Source: Calocera cornea HHB12733 (Eukaryota; Basidiomycota; Dacrymycetes; Dacrymycetales; Dacrymycetaceae). From it: a DNA stretch of 64,000 nucleotides. The notes beneath the pieces are model-generated. The model saw only the letters and a program-made list of their open reading frames with translations, ran no database searches and was not told the DNA's origin. The translations under genes and the position numbers were made by a program. The stretch is taken from NCBI GenBank assembly GCA_001632435.1, contig KV423918.1, forward strand, positions 186,001 to 250,000, written 5' to 3'. Shown piece after piece: positions 54,164 to 64,000 of this stretch. The first letter of the stretch is position 1. Every line of letters begins with the position of its first letter.

Positions 54164-55207
54164 TCAACCGTTGAGCAACCCGTCCAGCTGCTGCCGCATG
54201 CGCTGCATGTCCTCCCCTTCCTCCTCGGCCTCCTTGTCTTCCAGCGACTATGCGCATGAATCAGTAATCACGTTCATACCACAGCGCTGCCAGGCAACAG
54301 CCATGAAGCAGCAGAAAGAAGCAGTCGCAGGAAAGAAGAAGCAGGGGGAGCAAACGCACCGGAAGTTCTGTATGCACCGTCCCCGCCTGGCCAAGCTTTC
54401 CGTCCGTCAGCTCGAACAGCACCTTGTCGACCTCCGCGTCCGCCTCCTCCTCCAGTTCCTCGTCGTCGTCCACCATCTGCAGCGTCTCGTCCATCATCTC
54501 TTCCATGATCCCCGCCTAGCGCACAAGCACAAACAAGAGATGCATAAGCACATGCACTTCAGAATCAAGACAGTGAGCACGGCGCACCTTCATCATCTCC
54601 ATGCTCATCTCGCGCATGGCCTGGCTGATCTGGGGCAGTCGTACGAGCTGGTTTGACAGCTTCATGATCTCGGTGCTCCTGTGTAGGCTTCCCGTGACCT
54701 TGGCCATCGCTGTGCAGGACGAATATGTGTCAGCTCACGTTCATTGAAGACAAGCCGCTGCCCAAAGATAGGGACAGGCAAGGACAAGGATGGGATGGGT
54801 AGAAAAGAAGAGCAACGCACCTAGCTGATTGGACAGCTGCACCCCGATACTCCCCAGCCTCGCCTTGCTAACGTATAGACGCTCCTTCTGCTTGTTGCTC
54901 CTCACCACCTCCTTGGCGAGTATGCGGGCGCTCTTGACATCGCCTTTCTGCGCGAGCTGCTTGAGCGATTGTCGCGCTTTGGACTGGGCTTGGTCTAGCT
55001 ACAGTCCCACCAAACAAGCATCCAAACCGTATCAGCCCAGCGCCGTACCACCATGCCGAGACGGTGAAATAGTGAGGGGTCACGCACCTGCCGAATCTCC
55101 TTATCCAGCTGCCGCCCCTCGCTCTTGAGCCGCTGCTGCCATGCGCGCACCTTCTCCTCCGGCGTCGGCCCGTAGAAGAACCGGTTGATCGCTTTCATCG
55201 TCGTCAT
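54164..55207 (-). CDS. VPS24: ESCRT-III subunit VPS24
   Basis: Five-exon minus-strand gene. It may start at 55207 (MTTMKAINRF) or 55198 (MKAINRFFYGPTPEE). Exons encode the SNF7-family core: VRAWQQRLKSEGRQLDKEIR, LDQAQSKARQSLKQLAQKGD, VKSARILAKEVVRSNKQKER, LVRLPQISQAMREMSMEMMK, then an acidic part (DDDEELEEEADAEVDKVLFE) and a C-terminal helix (MQRMRQQLDGLLNG) that fits a MIT-interacting motif for Vps4. The basic N-terminus and acidic C-terminus are the normal autoinhibitory layout. VPS24/CHMP3 acts with VPS2 to cap and constrict ESCRT-III filaments. Confidence 0.9.
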
Positions 55208-56994
55208 CGCGCCGTCTAGGGGTGGGTAGGGTCCGGGATGGGGATGGAGAGAGTAAGGGAGGGGAGGCCTCCGCAGCACTGACAAGAGTCACCGACCGGG
55301 ATCGGAGTGTCGCGGTGCTCGATGTAATCCAGTTATTGAGCAGCGCGCCGCCCAGAGGCACAGCGGTATACAGTGTAGCAGAGTATCGATGAACGGCCCA
55401 ATATCTTGTGTGCAATGTCTGTGGGAGGGCGAGGCTGCAGTTGTGATATGCGAATGATTCGTGGCGCCAAGCCAGCGCTTGCCCGGTGCGGGCGGAGGCA
55501 ATTGGGGCCCCGACTTGCGTTGGCCACCCACTCGCTGGGAGGAAGAACAGGAGACTGGCACTGTTTCGGCGCCGTGCCGCTGTGACTGCTCTGGACGGCT
55601 GCCCGGTGGATGATTGTGCAAACTTATTGGACGGATGGAGGTGGGGCGCCTCCGCTAGCCAATGGACAGCGTTGACACTACTACTCCTGGGTACTAGCGG
55701 AGGGTGTGGGGTTCCTGCGGACGCAGGGATGACTCGAGTCAGTATTCGGTCTCTGGCATGAAGGACCCATCCTCTTCCAGCCCAGCCAGCAGCAATCAGG
55801 ATCGGAACAACGGCTGTCGCCTTTGTTTATGTCTCTTCCGTCTGCGTGTTTGTAAATACTTGTACGGACAGTTCGCTCTTTCATACCTTACCACGAGCTT
55901 GACATGCTTCGCCCTTGTCTTCTTGCTCGTCGCTCATCACACCTGGCCTCGCACATCGTACATTTCATCATGTACCTTTATATGCACTCGCGGCAGTCTA
56001 CGTCGCTCGAACCCACGCGCGCCACACATGTCTCGTCACTTGTTAGTAAGTTATTGGTTTGATTCACAATCCGAATCCTAAGGGTTTAGTTACCCTGAGC
56101 CAAGCGACACCTTCCACCTGTGTGTGAACAATTAAGGGACAGTATAAGTTACAGGATGTCCACGTAACTGAGTGTAAACCAGGGTATAGCTGCTCATGTC
56201 ACAGGTGTGTCATAGCACTGCTGTGATCTACAAGCACGTTAAATGCTGGTTGAAACGGAGAGATACTAGAAATTTTCGCATGCGGCCAGCATATCAACGA
56301 GCACCTTAGTTACATGTTGTCACATTTGTCTTTTTGCGGTCCATACTTGATCCAGTGCGCGTAGGTAAGGGAAGTGTGAGGTTGCCCACAAGCGGCAAAA
56401 AGCAGCTCTCTATTCAAGTTGCGCCAATTGTAGATTACTTTACAGGACTCTGAATCAACATTTTATGTGTACACGTCAGTCCCCACCGGGATAACAACCT
56501 GTGGACTTGGGACTGGTACGCTCCACCGCAACGCATGAGATCTGCATCTGTCGAGACGGCTAGTGAGGCCAAACACCCTGCCGTGCTGCTGTACAGAACA
56601 TGAGTGGAGAGTTGCGGAAGAAGTGAGACAAGAGGGTAGCCGGGGCGTAGTTGGGCGGAAGATGGAAAAATCAATTGGAAATACAAGTTCCGCAGTGAAC
56701 GACCTAGAAACGTGGCCGATATGCAAAGAGCTTGCTGTGGGGATCCTCGACAATGTTACTGGAGGTGGCGGTCAAGGTGGAGCCGCAGGAGAGATGAGGG
56801 ATGTTGTTGGAGGCGGCGATCCAGGTGGATCCGCCGGATGGATGAGGGATTCTCCCCCTCTCACGGTCGGGGACACGTCCATGCCGCAGCGGCGGCCTGG
56901 TAGGCAGGTGGGGGGGCGTCTTGCTGCGGAGCCAAGCGGGAGGCACCAGTAGTCAAAGTAACCCGCCGCATATCACGTCTAAGGACCAAACGGC
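55208..56994. other. Long intergenic region
   Basis: No gene recognised in about 1.8 kb. 56760-56860 contains two copies of a roughly 60-bp unit (GGAGG-GGCG-TC-AGGTGGA ... ATGAGGGAT) inside an open frame that is probably chance. The rest is unremarkable mixed sequence. Confidence 0.45.
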
Positions 56995-59327
56995 TCACGC
57001 TCGGGAGCCTGCTTGAGTTCGGACGCGGGCTCGGGCACCGGGGTGGACTGGGGTTGTTCTGGCACGGGCTGGGGTTGCTCTGACCAGCACCGGCAAGGGC
57101 GCCGGTATGTCCTGGACTTGCTCTGGCTGGGCCTGTAGGTGCTCTGGCATAGCCTGCACCGCGTCCTGCACCCATGGGAGCACTGTCGTGTTCGTGGCGG
57201 ACGCGCGACCGTCGGGGATTACGAGCACTGGGCAGTCAGCCTCAGCTGCGTTATGGTCTGCCATCCCGTAAACCAGTGTCCGTTCCTCCAGGATAGTGGA
57301 GTCGACTTCCACGTGCAGAAGGGCCTCCTCCCATATGGCCTCGTCTGCCATAGATCCCATGCGGTGTACATCGCCTTGGTCATCAAAGTGAGGAGGGAGA
57401 TTCGCTGTCGAGGCCAGCCATTGCTGGCAGGTGACTGCGTTATTGTGCGACGAGCCACTGGTGCCCGCGGCAATGCCAGTCGTATTCAACGGCGACTGCT
57501 CGAGCGACCCCCCGGAGGTCTCGACCGATACCCAGGACCCAGTGTCGGAGTGGGTGGGAATGTTGCGACCGCGCCTGGACGTAGTGGAGCGCCTCGTAGG
57601 CGAGTGCGACTGTATGGATATCTTCGTCCTCTTGCGTGAGGCGTCGTGCGGCGAGTCCGCATCGTCTTCGACCGACCTCTTTTCGACGGCGCGCTTCTTG
57701 CCTTTGTCAACCCTCAGCGGTTGAACAATGGCTTCTTCATCCGGCTCGACGTTGCAGCGAACAGGGTCGACCATGTCGAGTGCACCACGCCCATCAAACC
57801 TCGTTGCCGTAGTCTGCGGAGCCCCTCTGCCATTTCTCGCGCGCTTGGGCAGCGCGGCGAAGCTGCGCTGCGCAGCGATGGGGTTGATAAATGCCGACGA
57901 CGACGGGGCACCGATGGGATTCTCGTGTGGAGGCCCCATAGCGACCACAAGGGGGGGAAGATTTGTCAGATCGGGCAGTGGTGGCAGGTCAGATAAGTCA
58001 GATCCTGGGGTGCCCGGAGGAGATGGGAGGAGAGGGGCAGGCGGCGGGGGTGGAACCGCCCCGACCGCGGCAAGGTGATCCTGAAGGATCGCCAGTCGCG
58101 GGTCAAAGGGTTCTCCGGGCGTTCGAAACATTGGAGCGCCTTGTGAAGTTGCAGAATCCAAGTCGTTGCTGAGGACAGCTGCTGTCATCTACGAGGGTCA
58201 GTATATAGTGCTGTGTAAACAAAATTGGCTTGCCTTAGAACCCTTGAGCCAATCCTCCAGCCGTTCCTGCTCCTCACGGTCTGCTCGAGCCATTTCGTCT
58301 TCCAAACTTCGAAAATCGGTCGGCGATCCGGATGTAAGTATTCCATCCGTTGGCTGAGGGGTTGTTAGAACCGAACACAGAAGGGGGGGGCGTTCGCGTA
58401 CCGGTGATAGCTGCCATGGGTCTACGGACCCCCATTCCCACCCCCCGTTCGGCGGGCCGTTGAAATGTTGCCGCATGGTATCCACGACCCTCCCTGAGGT
58501 TCTACCAATTGGGATGTAATTCGAGCCCTCTGGCTCCTGACGACGACAGGACGAGGACTTGTCCACACGTCTTCGGGTGGCCGGTGGAAGTTCATGGAGG
58601 TCCTCCTCCTCCCGTTCTCTCTTCATCCGAGTAGACTTGGTGATTGTCGTATAGTACGCTATACGCTTCTGTTTTATGAAATCCAAGTCGGGCGTGACAG
58701 CTCGGGCAGGGATGGCCGTGCGGATGTTCTCGGGCGGGTTGCGCATGGGTAGAACAGGATGAGGAGGGGCCTCGAGAGAGATGGTGCGCGCAGCGCGATA
58801 GCCGCGACCTGCCGTTTGATCTGTATGGTAGGGCAAAAAGGCACGTTGGGCTGTGGTGACTGAGGCCGAAATGTGGGCATGGACAGTGGGTTTGCCGCGG
58901 GCTCCAGTTGGGGCTTGATGCGATTTGGGGGGATTGTACGCAATGACGTGCTTGTCGTCCGAAGTAGGCACGGCATCTTGAGCTAGGTTGGCCTGGGTGG
59001 GTGTGTGAAGGGCGCCTACCGCGGGCGCCGGTGCAGAGATGAGGTGATTGTTGTCCTCAGACTCGTAGGCAGTATTCTGCGAGTCGTAACTCCACGCCTG
59101 CGACTCCTGGCTGTTGGGAAGAGCCATGTAGTGGAGAAAGTCGTCGTTGCTCGGGTCGCCCAGCTGGAAGTTGAAACCGTTGTAGTCCACGTCAACCACA
59201 TTGGCACTATAAGGCTGTCAGAACGGCCTTTACGAGAGAGGCGCTATAAAACTCACGCCTGAGGGTTGCCGCCGGATAGAGCAGCTTGGAACATCTGGGC
59301 CAAGCCGTTGAAACGGATGAAAGCCAT
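56995..59327 (-). CDS. Unrecognised low-complexity protein
   Basis: Three predicted exons from MAFIRFNGLAQMFQAALSGG (59327) to AGSRA (56995), about 750 residues. Exon 1 is tiny. The GTGAGT intron at about 59206-59255 joins it to VVDVDYNGFNFQLGDPSNDD. Exon 2 is rich in Pro, Ser and charged residues with several basic patches (MKREREEED, ATRRRVDKSSSCRRQEPE) and ends EERLEDWLKGSK-like. The second intron starts AG|GCAAGC and ends CTCGTAG (about 58188-58231), another GC-AG intron. Exon 3 has Pro-rich and KRTKISIQSHSPTRRST segments. Nuclear localisation is plausible from the basic clusters. I recognise no domain. Confidence 0.6.
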
Positions 59328-59618
59328 TGTACTGAAGGATGAAAGAGGTTGGAGATGAGAGTGAGAGCGGAGGTGTGAGAGGTAGAAGATGGCAGATGAA
59401 GGTAAGAAGGCGGAGAGACGACAAGTCACTGGTGAGTGTGAGAGTGAGAGCAGAAGAGTAACCTCGGGGGCGACTGAGGGAGAGGGCGAAGAGGGCGTTA
59501 GAGGCGACCTTAAAGCCTTGGACGGAAGCAGGTTCGCCCCACGAGCGGAGTCCTGTAGTCGGCTGACCCCGTCGAATGGGGGGACAGAGGGTCGAAATTG
59601 GGGTGCTGGTGACGAGTG

Positions 59619-60112
59619 ATGTCCGGTGGAGAGGTTTGATTGAGTTGGTGTTGGCAGCGGCGGACCAACGCGAGTGAGTTTAGAAAGGTCCGATCCAGCA
59701 AGGTTCACCTGCCTTCGCGGATTCACGGGCGCGCAGCACATGGTCGCTGGCCTTCATGTTGAGCAGAAAGGGTCGTGGCGTTCCTGGAGATCCTCCGGAC
59801 ACAGTAGGAAGGAGATGCTCCAGAGAGTTGAGAGCGAACAAAGGAAGCACCAGTCTTCCCTTTTGGGCTTCTTCGGCTCCCCAGGTGTGGTCCCCTTCTT
59901 GTCTCCGCGGAGGTAAAGGCACCCCATCATGATGGGTGATGTCCGGTGGACAGGTTGGATTGAGTTGCGCAGGGCAATATCCTCGCAACGCACTCGCATT
60001 AAATGCGAGTGCGTTGCGAGGATCTGCGTCTGCGAGGAAAGGTCGGATTCAACAAGGTTGACCTGCCTTGGCCGATTCACAAGCGCACAGAACATAGTCA
60101 TTGGCCTTTCGG
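59619..60112 (+). repeat. Pair of diverged direct repeats
   Basis: Copy 1 (about 59619-59757) and copy 2 (about 59938-60112) share TGATGTCCGGTGGA-AGGTT, GATTGAGTTG, GAAAGGTC-GAT and AAGGTT-ACCTGCCTT followed by GATTCAC and GCGC-CAG in the same order. Copy 2 also contains the 45-nt palindrome. Confidence 0.75.
59979..60023. repeat. Perfect 45-nt palindrome
   Basis: Two exactly complementary 22-nt arms, 59979-60000 (starting ATCCTCGCAACG) and 60002-60023 (ending GTTGCGAGGAT), around a single A. No mismatch in the arms. Copy 1 of the direct repeat has only a remnant (CCAACGCGAGTGAG). Confidence 0.95.
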
Positions 60113-61680
60113 CACAGCAAAGTTTGCCTTCCTCAGTTTCCGGCTTCAATGATCCTTCATTGGGGTTGAATGAAAACAGTGTATATATTGATTGATCCTG
60201 CAATTTGGCGAGAAAGAAGCGAGATTCGGTTACCTCTTTAGCGTGAGTGCGAGATGCCTTCAAAACCATTTTCACACTGTGGCACCCATGGGTCCACTGT
60301 TGGGTCCACGAAAAAAGGGCATGTCGGTATGCAGATCACAAGCTCTGTAACAGCCGCTCATGGGCTGGGGGCGTTGCGGGCGCTTGCGGGTTCCAGAGCG
60401 TTGGACAAATGGGGCCACTTTCACATGGCACATGCTGTCTGTGTCCATACACAGTTCTGCATCAGTGTCTTCTTACAAGGGCCGAGAGGGCGCGCCGACT
60501 CGGCAGGGTCATGCGCCCCACCGACCGCAGACACTGCCCCAGCACGTCGGGTCCGACCTGGTCCCGGCGCGTCCAGAGGCGTTAGACTCGCCTTGAGATA
60601 GGTGAGGTATGACTTCTTATCGAAGGAAGTCGTCTGAAGATCTCGTTGTCGGTGATGCTAGTGCTCGGGGACCCGGGTGAGCGCCATGAGATGGGCGATG
60701 GCGGAGATGGGTGCATGGGCACGGGATGTACGCGTCAGAGTAGAGCGACATGACTGCGTGGGAAATCAGCAGGGCCCCCTCCACTGCTATTCGGGTGGGG
60801 TGCACTGGTTCTACACGGGGACATGTATGTGATTGACAAATAGACAGAAAAGGGGGCTACGGCGAGCGACAGACCGAGGAGGAGTAGATGGAAGTTGGAT
60901 GCCGGACTTGACATCGACAGTCGTATGGGGGCCATGGCCTGAGGCGCTCCAGCATGTTTTCCCAGCGAGGACATTCATTCCGTGTTCGCTCCCCGTATGC
61001 CTGCCCGGTGCGGGCCCGAACCCCTCTTTACTCTTTAGACGATAGTCCGACATTACCAAGGCCTCGTAGCCCAGTGTCTCACCGGCAGGGACATGCAAAC
61101 GACCAAGAGCGAAGTGGACGGATATATACTGCTTGTTGTGACCGGGATTTAGAGCTCAGAAGCCTTCAAGCTTCGCTTTTCTTTAACAGTACATTATCCG
61201 ATACTGCGGACCGACCACTTTAGAGGCGACGGAGGTGTGGCTCGTAGATCAATGTGTGCGTTGCAGTACTCACACTGAATATGTGTTCAACTAAATCATA
61301 ATTGGATTGAAGCCAATGCCAGTATGAGAGTTCCAGCACCAAAGTGGAGCATCAATTTAATGCTTGAGTAGGTGCGCACTTTACCGCATTCGTCAACTAT
61401 TGCCAGTGAGTTGCGCGGATTTGAGTCTGCATGGAAAGGTCCAATCCTATGGAAGCCTTCCGCGGACAGCTTCAAGGCTTGGCGTTTTTGGGGTCCGAGC
61501 TGTCTGTAGATGCTTTCAGCCCACAGTTTTCTGAGGACAGCAACGTGGGTTTAATTCGGTGTTTAGATAACGAAAGATAAGGGAATGGCTCCATTTGAAA
61601 GTTCACGACCAGCTGATGCCTCCGTGCCTACTGGTCGTTGTGAAGCTCATTGGTTTGGGGGACAACGAATGACATTCTAC
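60113..61680. other. Intergenic region upstream of alpha-kinase 3' end
   Basis: About 1.6 kb with no recognisable gene. A short echo of the 59.6-kb repeat (GGAAAGGTCCAATC) occurs at 61433. Confidence 0.45.
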
Positions 61681-61691
61681 CCTAATTGAAC

Positions 61692-61795
61692 TAGACAACG
61701 AGTGACAGGAGTTGGGCAAAGGAAAGGAGCACGACCAACGAGCGACGAGAGTTGGTCTGAGAATGCAAAAATACGAGCAACGAGCGACAAGAGTT
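61692..61795 (-). repeat. Degenerate tandem repeat after alpha-kinase gene
   Basis: Three units built on CAACGAG-GAC--GAGTTGG, at about 61693, 61737 and 61778, roughly 42-45 bp apart. The middle unit carries GAGCACGACCAACGAG, a sequence also present inside introns of the adjacent gene. Confidence 0.7.
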
Positions 61796-61819
61796 GGACT
61801 CTCAGAATGAGACAGACAT

Positions 61820-64000
61820 TCACATATACGACTTCTGCTTGGGCTTCCGAGTCCGGGAGCTCCTTCGGAGAGGCTTGAGCTCTGCAGCGCTTGGCATAGG
61901 TTGGTCGTTCTCTTCATGAACAGCAGGTAGATGCTCATCTGTCTCGGCCGGAGTTACGACCAAATTTTTGGTTCGCTTGAGGGAGTCTAGCAGATTTTTC
62001 TTGTGTGTCGCAAGCGAGGGCAGAGGTGTGCTTGAGGGCGTACTCTCCTCATCCGATACGACAATTGGCTGGTCATTGCTGGAGCCCCGAAGTGGCTTCA
62101 AGTCGAATGCAATGCAGAATTTATTGCACTTGTGCAACAATGGAAACTCTTCAAAGAGCGAACCGATGTTCCCATCTGCAAAGATTTGCCCAAGGTCCGG
62201 ATGTGTGAGGATTTGTGGGTCGGACAGCATCGTAAAGGAACCTAGAGACTTGCTGAGCACGACCACTAGCTATCGCGTATGTTGGTCATGCTTACCTTGA
62301 TAATCAGACACGATTGCCTGCCCATCTGTTTTGTCCCATTGCGCATGCTGGCAGTATGACAGGAAGTCCGCCACATCTCTTGCTGGCCCATCCTTGACCA
62401 GCGGCACTGGCGAAGCATTTGAGATATACTTCACCCAACTCTTCTGCTTGCCCTTCGATGTGACAACCAGTGTTGGGCCAGTAGCCAGTTCTTCAAGGAG
62501 AACAACACGACCACGAAGATGTGCAGGACTGGTCTCATCAAACCGAAACAGACCAACATGGACCATTCGCGTTTCCGGAATCTGCAGCTTGCTTGCAACT
62601 GAATCCGGATGCTGGTCAAGATATGCACGCATATGATCGTAAGGGAGCTGATGGAGACTTGCTGCATAGAACGCAACATTCGCTTCCCCTTCAAGAAATG
62701 CGGACTCGATCTCCTTTGAAGGTGTAAGGCGCGGACCACCACGTTGTTTGCGGATGAAGTGTCGCTTCAGCACAATTGGCGTACGGCGTGAGACCAGTAT
62801 CGGGTGCTCCGTTGGATGGTCGTGCAGCTCATCCCACTGCTTGGGGATCTCAAGCAGAGTAATGCTTGCCAATTCTGCAGTCTTGAAAGCACCGGGCTTG
62901 TCGAGCAACTGGTGTTTGTCTTCCTGAATCCGGAGGATAGCCTCGCAGCCATTCGTCTCGTAGTCAAGCTCCAAACGACCAGATCCTTTGACAAGCTCCC
63001 TCCATGGCAGTGGGACAACAGGCAAGAAGATACCGCGAGCGCTTATCATTGTCCCTTTCATATCCATTGTCAGTACATGAATGACGACCAATTATTGGTC
63101 ATGGAACGCACCATTGGAGCCCGACACCTTCTTCAACTCTGACCGGCGGAGTGCATCACCAACAGCATCTCTCCCCAAACTCTCCTCATTCATCGGAGTG
63201 ACCCGCTTGCTTGGGCGCGTTGGCCCATCCTCATCAACCAATGGATGCTGGTCGTCAAATCAGTATCAGCCATGAGATTGCACCGTCCAGACATACCTTG
63301 ACATTGAGCAAGGACATACGACCAGCATCAACTGATCCTCCCCACTCCGGGACCGGAGGAATGGGTCCAGTTGCAAAATTTGGCTGTGAAACCATTGCCT
63401 CAGCTTCAATGTGTGCGCGGGCTGTGCGCTGCCCTCGTGGGATCCCATCAAGCTAAAGGGACATCAGACCACGACCAACAAGTGCTATAGCAGAGCATAA
63501 CACACCGCTTCATCAATCCAGCGCCGATAGACCGGGTAAATCTCTGGCTTGATGAGGAGGAATACTTCTCCACGTTGACCGGGATTGAACACCCGATTGG
63601 TCACTCCATGCTTTGTGACCATCTTGAAACATTGGTCGTACAATGGTGGATCTTCAGGATACCGTTCGAGCTGCACATTACCCGGCCCGCAGAGGGTGAA
63701 GTCATCCTTAGAGTATGGGTACTCCTTTGTGTCGCGCCAAATGTGGGTCGCAAGGCCCTTCATAACCCAGTCCTTCAGTGCATCGGGCTTGAGATGGACA
63801 GGGACATTCTTGAGCGTTTCGGACGTCATCTGTAAGGACTGTCAGCTTTGCAAGCTACTGAGCACGACCAATAAGTGCACGTACCCCCAGCTGTTTTGGC
63901 TTACTTTGCCCTTCAAGAAGATATCGGATTGACGTGTTTACAAACACAACCTCTCCACGACCACCAGCTGCAAGCTTTTTCACCATGTCCCGATGTTGGC
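61820..64000 (-). CDS. Alpha-kinase family protein (5' part beyond window)
   Basis: Minus-strand gene whose 5' end lies outside the window; stop at 61820. Visible exons encode, in order, VVFVNTSIRYLLEGQSKPKQ, MTSETLKNVPVHLKPDALKD, GEVFLLIKPEIYPVYRRW, LDGIPRGQRTARAHIEAE, then an alpha-kinase catalytic region: LVKGSGRLELDYETNGCEAI, HFIRKQRGGPRLTPSKEIES, VVLLEELATG, VADFLSYCQHAQWDKTDGQA, and DYQGSFTMLSDPQILTHPDL, GQIFADGNIGSLFEEF, HKCNKFCIAFDL. The DPQI-T-HPDLG, F-DGNIG and HKCN-FC motifs are the conserved nucleotide/zinc-binding end of fungal alpha-kinases related to eEF2 kinase. The C-terminal tail is unstructured and ends in a basic RRSSRTRKPKQKS patch. Such genes are expanded in many Agaricomycetes; substrate unknown. 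Confidence 0.82.

Noticed and set aside
56563..56952. 130-residue Gly-rich open frame
   Set aside because: Driven by two copies of a short repeat; no start context or homology evident.

Overview
This window is nuclear DNA from a basidiomycete fungus, most likely an Agaricomycotina species; I cannot name the genus. The evidence is short (about 45-60 nt) introns in nearly every gene, GC-rich coding sequence, paired CPL1-domain secreted proteins, a KDZ-superfamily transposon, a fungal alpha-kinase gene, and a full set of ordinary eukaryotic housekeeping genes packed on both strands.

Left part (1-8.4 kb): two small secreted cysteine-rich CPL1-like proteins flank a DSC-complex subunit (DSC3-like) and the ESCRT-II subunit VPS22/SNF8. 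A membrane-anchored probable glycosyltransferase follows.

Mobile island (8450-18239): a 9.8-kb DNA transposon that can be delimited to the base. It has imperfect terminal inverted repeats of about 105 bp, flanked by an 8-bp target duplication (GCACACGA; 9 bp if one more matching base is counted). It holds a five-exon KDZ transposase (CxC5 and CxC6 cysteine clusters plus catalytic core) and three cargo genes: a GRF-like zinc-finger protein, a repeat-rich protein with a frame break, and an unknown basic helical protein. A minisatellite occurs at four places inside the element, on both strands, in exons, an intron and a leader. A second, about 23-30 bp, repeat occurs six times. I saw neither outside the element.

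Middle and right (19-56 kb), conserved genes: a glutamine-rich putative coactivator, a RING+RRM protein, nuclear cap-binding protein CBP80 (with a duplicated internal exon), ARL2, an HMG-box protein, a PNUTS/Ppn1-type PP1 regulatory subunit, RAD16, an anion:cation symporter-family transporter, MED17, a Zn2Cys6 transcription factor, mitochondrial NAD-isocitrate dehydrogenase IDH2 and ESCRT-III VPS24. Micro-exons of 17, 18 and 23 nt were found in ARL2, IDH2 and the transporter, and three introns appear to use GC-AG boundaries.

Right end (56-64 kb): an unrecognised low-complexity nuclear-type protein, a repeat-rich intergenic stretch with a perfect 45-nt palindrome, and a fungal alpha-kinase gene that runs off the window. 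Several of its introns share a common motif. Two assembly gaps are present (16610-17020 and 53693-53792). Splice sites were assigned by eye from GT/AG signals, frame and family similarity, so exon borders are best treated as predictions.
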